DNA from: CAZOMR01 sp964580655
GTDB taxonomy: Bacteria > RBG-13-61-14 > CAZOMR01
Length of the DNA stretch: 7,465 nucleotides
NCBI GenBank assembly: GCA_964580655.1
Contig: CAZOMR010000171.1
Span: 1-7,465, forward strand
Direction: 5' to 3'
Part shown: positions 6,280 to 7,465 of the stretch, piece after piece
Numbering within the stretch: the first letter of the stretch is position 1
Layout: each line of letters opens with the position of its first letter
Notes under the pieces: model-generated
What the model saw: only the letters and a program-made list of their open reading frames with translations
Told to the model about the DNA's origin: nothing
Database searches by the model: none
Program-made: the position numbers and the translations under genes

Positions 6280-7359
6280 TCAAGAGATTTTTTCCAAGAG
6301 CCTTCTTGCCGATCCCTCGCCGCGAAAGGCCTTGATGAATTCTCTTGCCTCATGATATGCCATATCCTCGATCCTCTTCCTCGCGGATTCGGGGATCGAG
6401 TCAATCTCTGACTTGAAGACCTTATTTGCGAACTTGATGTCCTTGCTCTCTTTTTCGGCCCAGTCCTTCATGCTCTGCAAGAGCGCGGGCGGAAGCCCCT
6501 TGTACGCTATATTCTGCCAGAGAGTTCCCACATTGCCCTTGCGGATGCCGTATTCAGCGAACCGGCCCACCATGTGCAGGGGAGTGCCGGTGATGCCATG
6601 CTGGGCAATAGATACCCCGAAGCCCTTGATCGCCTCGTATATCTCGCCGGTGCGCTTGAGGTCTATATACACCTCTTCTCCAGGAGCGTAGTTGCCGTGC
6701 TTTGAGCCGTTATTTGTGGCAAGCAGTACAGGGTGCACATCCATATCCTTGAGACCCTGTATGAAGGTCAGGGCTTCATCCACCGTGGTAAGAGCCCCGC
6801 CTTCCTTGATCAGCTTTATTTCGCCCACCTCGGCCTCAAGTCCCAGGCCTGCGTCCATGATCGGTTTCGCAAGCTCAATAGTGATCCGTATGTTATCCTG
6901 GTCTTCATTATGGCTTGCATCAATAGCGTAGCTTGAATACCCGGCCTTCATCTCCGCGGCGATCAGAAGGCGCGCGCTCTCAATGGCTTTCTCCGAGGTA
7001 TCCTTTACCGTTATGTGGTCCCCGTGGATGATAAATGGAAGGCGATAGTTCAGGGCCTGTGCGTATTCTAAAATAGTGTTTACAAATATCTCCGGGGTCT
7101 GGCCGGTGTAACCTCCGTCTACATCGCCCTCGGACTTGGCAAGCTCAAACGCGACTATGGCATCAAGCTCATCCGCGGCCTTCATTATCCCGGGGATGAC
7201 ATGCTTTATCCGGATATTGCATGCCATGATGATAATCTTTTCATCGCACAATGCCTGGAACACGGGCCGGGAGTTAACGAGAAGGACAGGGCTGGAATTC
7301 CCGATCTTTTTCAGCACATTTTCGGGCCGAAGCGATTTGAGTCTCTCCAGGTCTGCCAT
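6280..7359 (-). CDS. Class II (zinc-dependent) aldolase family, fructose-bisphosphate aldolase-like
   Basis: The 359-residue protein belongs to the metal-dependent class II aldolases, which reversibly cleave fructose- or tagatose-1,6-bisphosphate to dihydroxyacetone phosphate and glyceraldehyde 3-phosphate. The active-site pieces are present: HGDHIT (112-117) giving the catalytic aspartate D114 and metal ligand H115; the SSYAIDASH strand (142-150); EAEVGEI (175-181) with a conserved glutamate; KHGNY (220-224) with H221; and QHGITGTP (253-260) with H254. The segment usually reading like KxNIDTD is instead IRKGNVGTLWQN (272-283), and the N-terminal 45 residues differ from classical FbaA and KbaY, so this is a divergent subgroup and substrate is uncertain. 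AAGGAGG eight bases before the ATG at 7359 supports the start. It is the first gene of the operon, behind the promoter at 7379-7407. Confidence 0.85.
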   Translation of the reverse strand: MADLERLKSLRPENVLKKIGNSSPVLLVNSRPVFQALCDEKIIIMACNIRIKHVIPGIMKAADELDAIVAFELAKSEGDVDGGYTGQTPEIFVNTILEYAQALNYRLPFIIHGDHITVKDTSEKAIESARLLIAAEMKAGYSSYAIDASHNEDQDNIRITIELAKPIMDAGLGLEAEVGEIKLIKEGGALTTVDEALTFIQGLKDMDVHPVLLATNNGSKHGNYAPGEEVYIDLKRTGEIYEAIKGFGVSIAQHGITGTPLHMVGRFAEYGIRKGNVGTLWQNIAYKGLPPALLQSMKDWAEKESKDIKFANKVFKSEIDSIPESARKRIEDMAYHEAREFIKAFRGEGSARRLLEKIS

Positions 7360-7367
7360 GAGTTAAT

Positions 7368-7374
7368 CCTCCTT
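7368..7374 (-). promoter_or_regulatory. Ribosome binding site of the aldolase gene
   Basis: AAGGAGG on the minus strand lies eight bases before the ATG at 7359, the ideal spacing. Confidence 0.8.
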
Positions 7375-7378
7375 GCGA

Positions 7379-7407
7379 ATTCTAGCGCAATTTCATAAAA
7401 AGGACAA
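7379..7407 (-). promoter_or_regulatory. Sigma70-like promoter for the aldolase-rsmD-coaD-aminotransferase operon
   Basis: Reading the minus strand, TTGTCC (7407-7402, 4 of 6 consensus) and TAGAAT (7384-7379, 5 of 6) are separated by exactly 17 bases. The predicted start, near 7372-7373, falls at or inside the Shine-Dalgarno site, giving a leader of only about 13 bases; that is unusually short and lowers confidence. ACAAG and CTTGT arms (7404-7408 and 7411-7415) overlap the -35 box and could form a small operator. A weaker alternative -35, TTGAAC at 7425-7420, lies farther upstream. Confidence 0.45.
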
Positions 7408-7465
7408 GCCCTTGTACAGGTTCAACACATGGTAAACACCTCTTAGGAGGATGTTTAGGGTCTCT
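7408..7465. other. Upstream edge of the minus-strand operon, no gene seen
   Basis: The last bases hold no supported coding sequence. AGGAGG at 7445-7450 abuts an ATG with no spacing, so it is not a credible plus-strand start. CCTC and GAGG arms around 7439-7450 could form a very small hairpin. Confidence 0.4.

Noticed and set aside
7445..7453. AGGAGG followed by ATG as the start of a divergent plus-strand gene
   Set aside because: There is no spacer between the site and the ATG, and only five codons remain before the edge.
1..7465. CRISPR array, tRNA or rRNA
   Set aside because: I saw no regularly spaced direct repeats, no cloverleaf with a TTCGA-type arm, and no conserved rRNA segments.

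Overview
The window is bacterial chromosomal DNA, with a structured, AT-rich and probably foreign patch at its left edge and two converging gene groups filling the rest. Shine-Dalgarno sites are strong, genes overlap tightly, and the coding sequence is moderately GC-rich (clearly above 50% in the stretches I counted). The order aldolase - rsmD - coaD - aspartate aminotransferase, next to a large membrane-embedded spermidine-synthase-like protein, suggests a Gram-negative of deltaproteobacterial type or a candidate phylum such as Omnitrophota. That placement is an impression from gene content, not a measurement.

Bases 1-80 are packed with inverted repeats. Bases 81-392 hold a protein-like open frame of 103 codons with no normal start codon. 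Hand counting gives 78 G/C of 240 bases in 121-360, about one third, far below the genes that follow. This looks like a broken or frameshifted gene beside a structured RNA or mobile-element end. Bases 393-561 form an untranslated gap with no convincing promoter.

On the plus strand, a family 2 glycosyltransferase (562-1509) is translationally coupled through TGATG to a 776-residue protein (1509-3839). That protein has about seven membrane segments, a spermidine-synthase/methyltransferase-fold domain, and about seven more membrane segments. Coupling suggests the two work together, probably at the inner membrane, on an unknown substrate.

On the minus strand, reading from the right edge, a sigma70-like promoter (7379-7407) precedes a class II aldolase-family gene (7359-6280). 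It is followed by rsmD (6253-5639), coaD (5646-5092, TTG start) and a class I aspartate-type aminotransferase (5095-3902). Spacings are 26 bp, then overlaps of 8 and 4 bp, so this is one compact housekeeping operon covering central carbon metabolism, 16S rRNA methylation, coenzyme A synthesis and amino acid metabolism. A possible 35-codon reading frame overlaps the end of the aminotransferase gene and runs through the short convergent gap into the antisense of the membrane-protein gene.

I saw no tRNA, rRNA, CRISPR array or recognisable transposase. The most unusual parts are the left-edge patch and the membrane-sandwiched spermidine-synthase-like protein with altered catalytic motifs.
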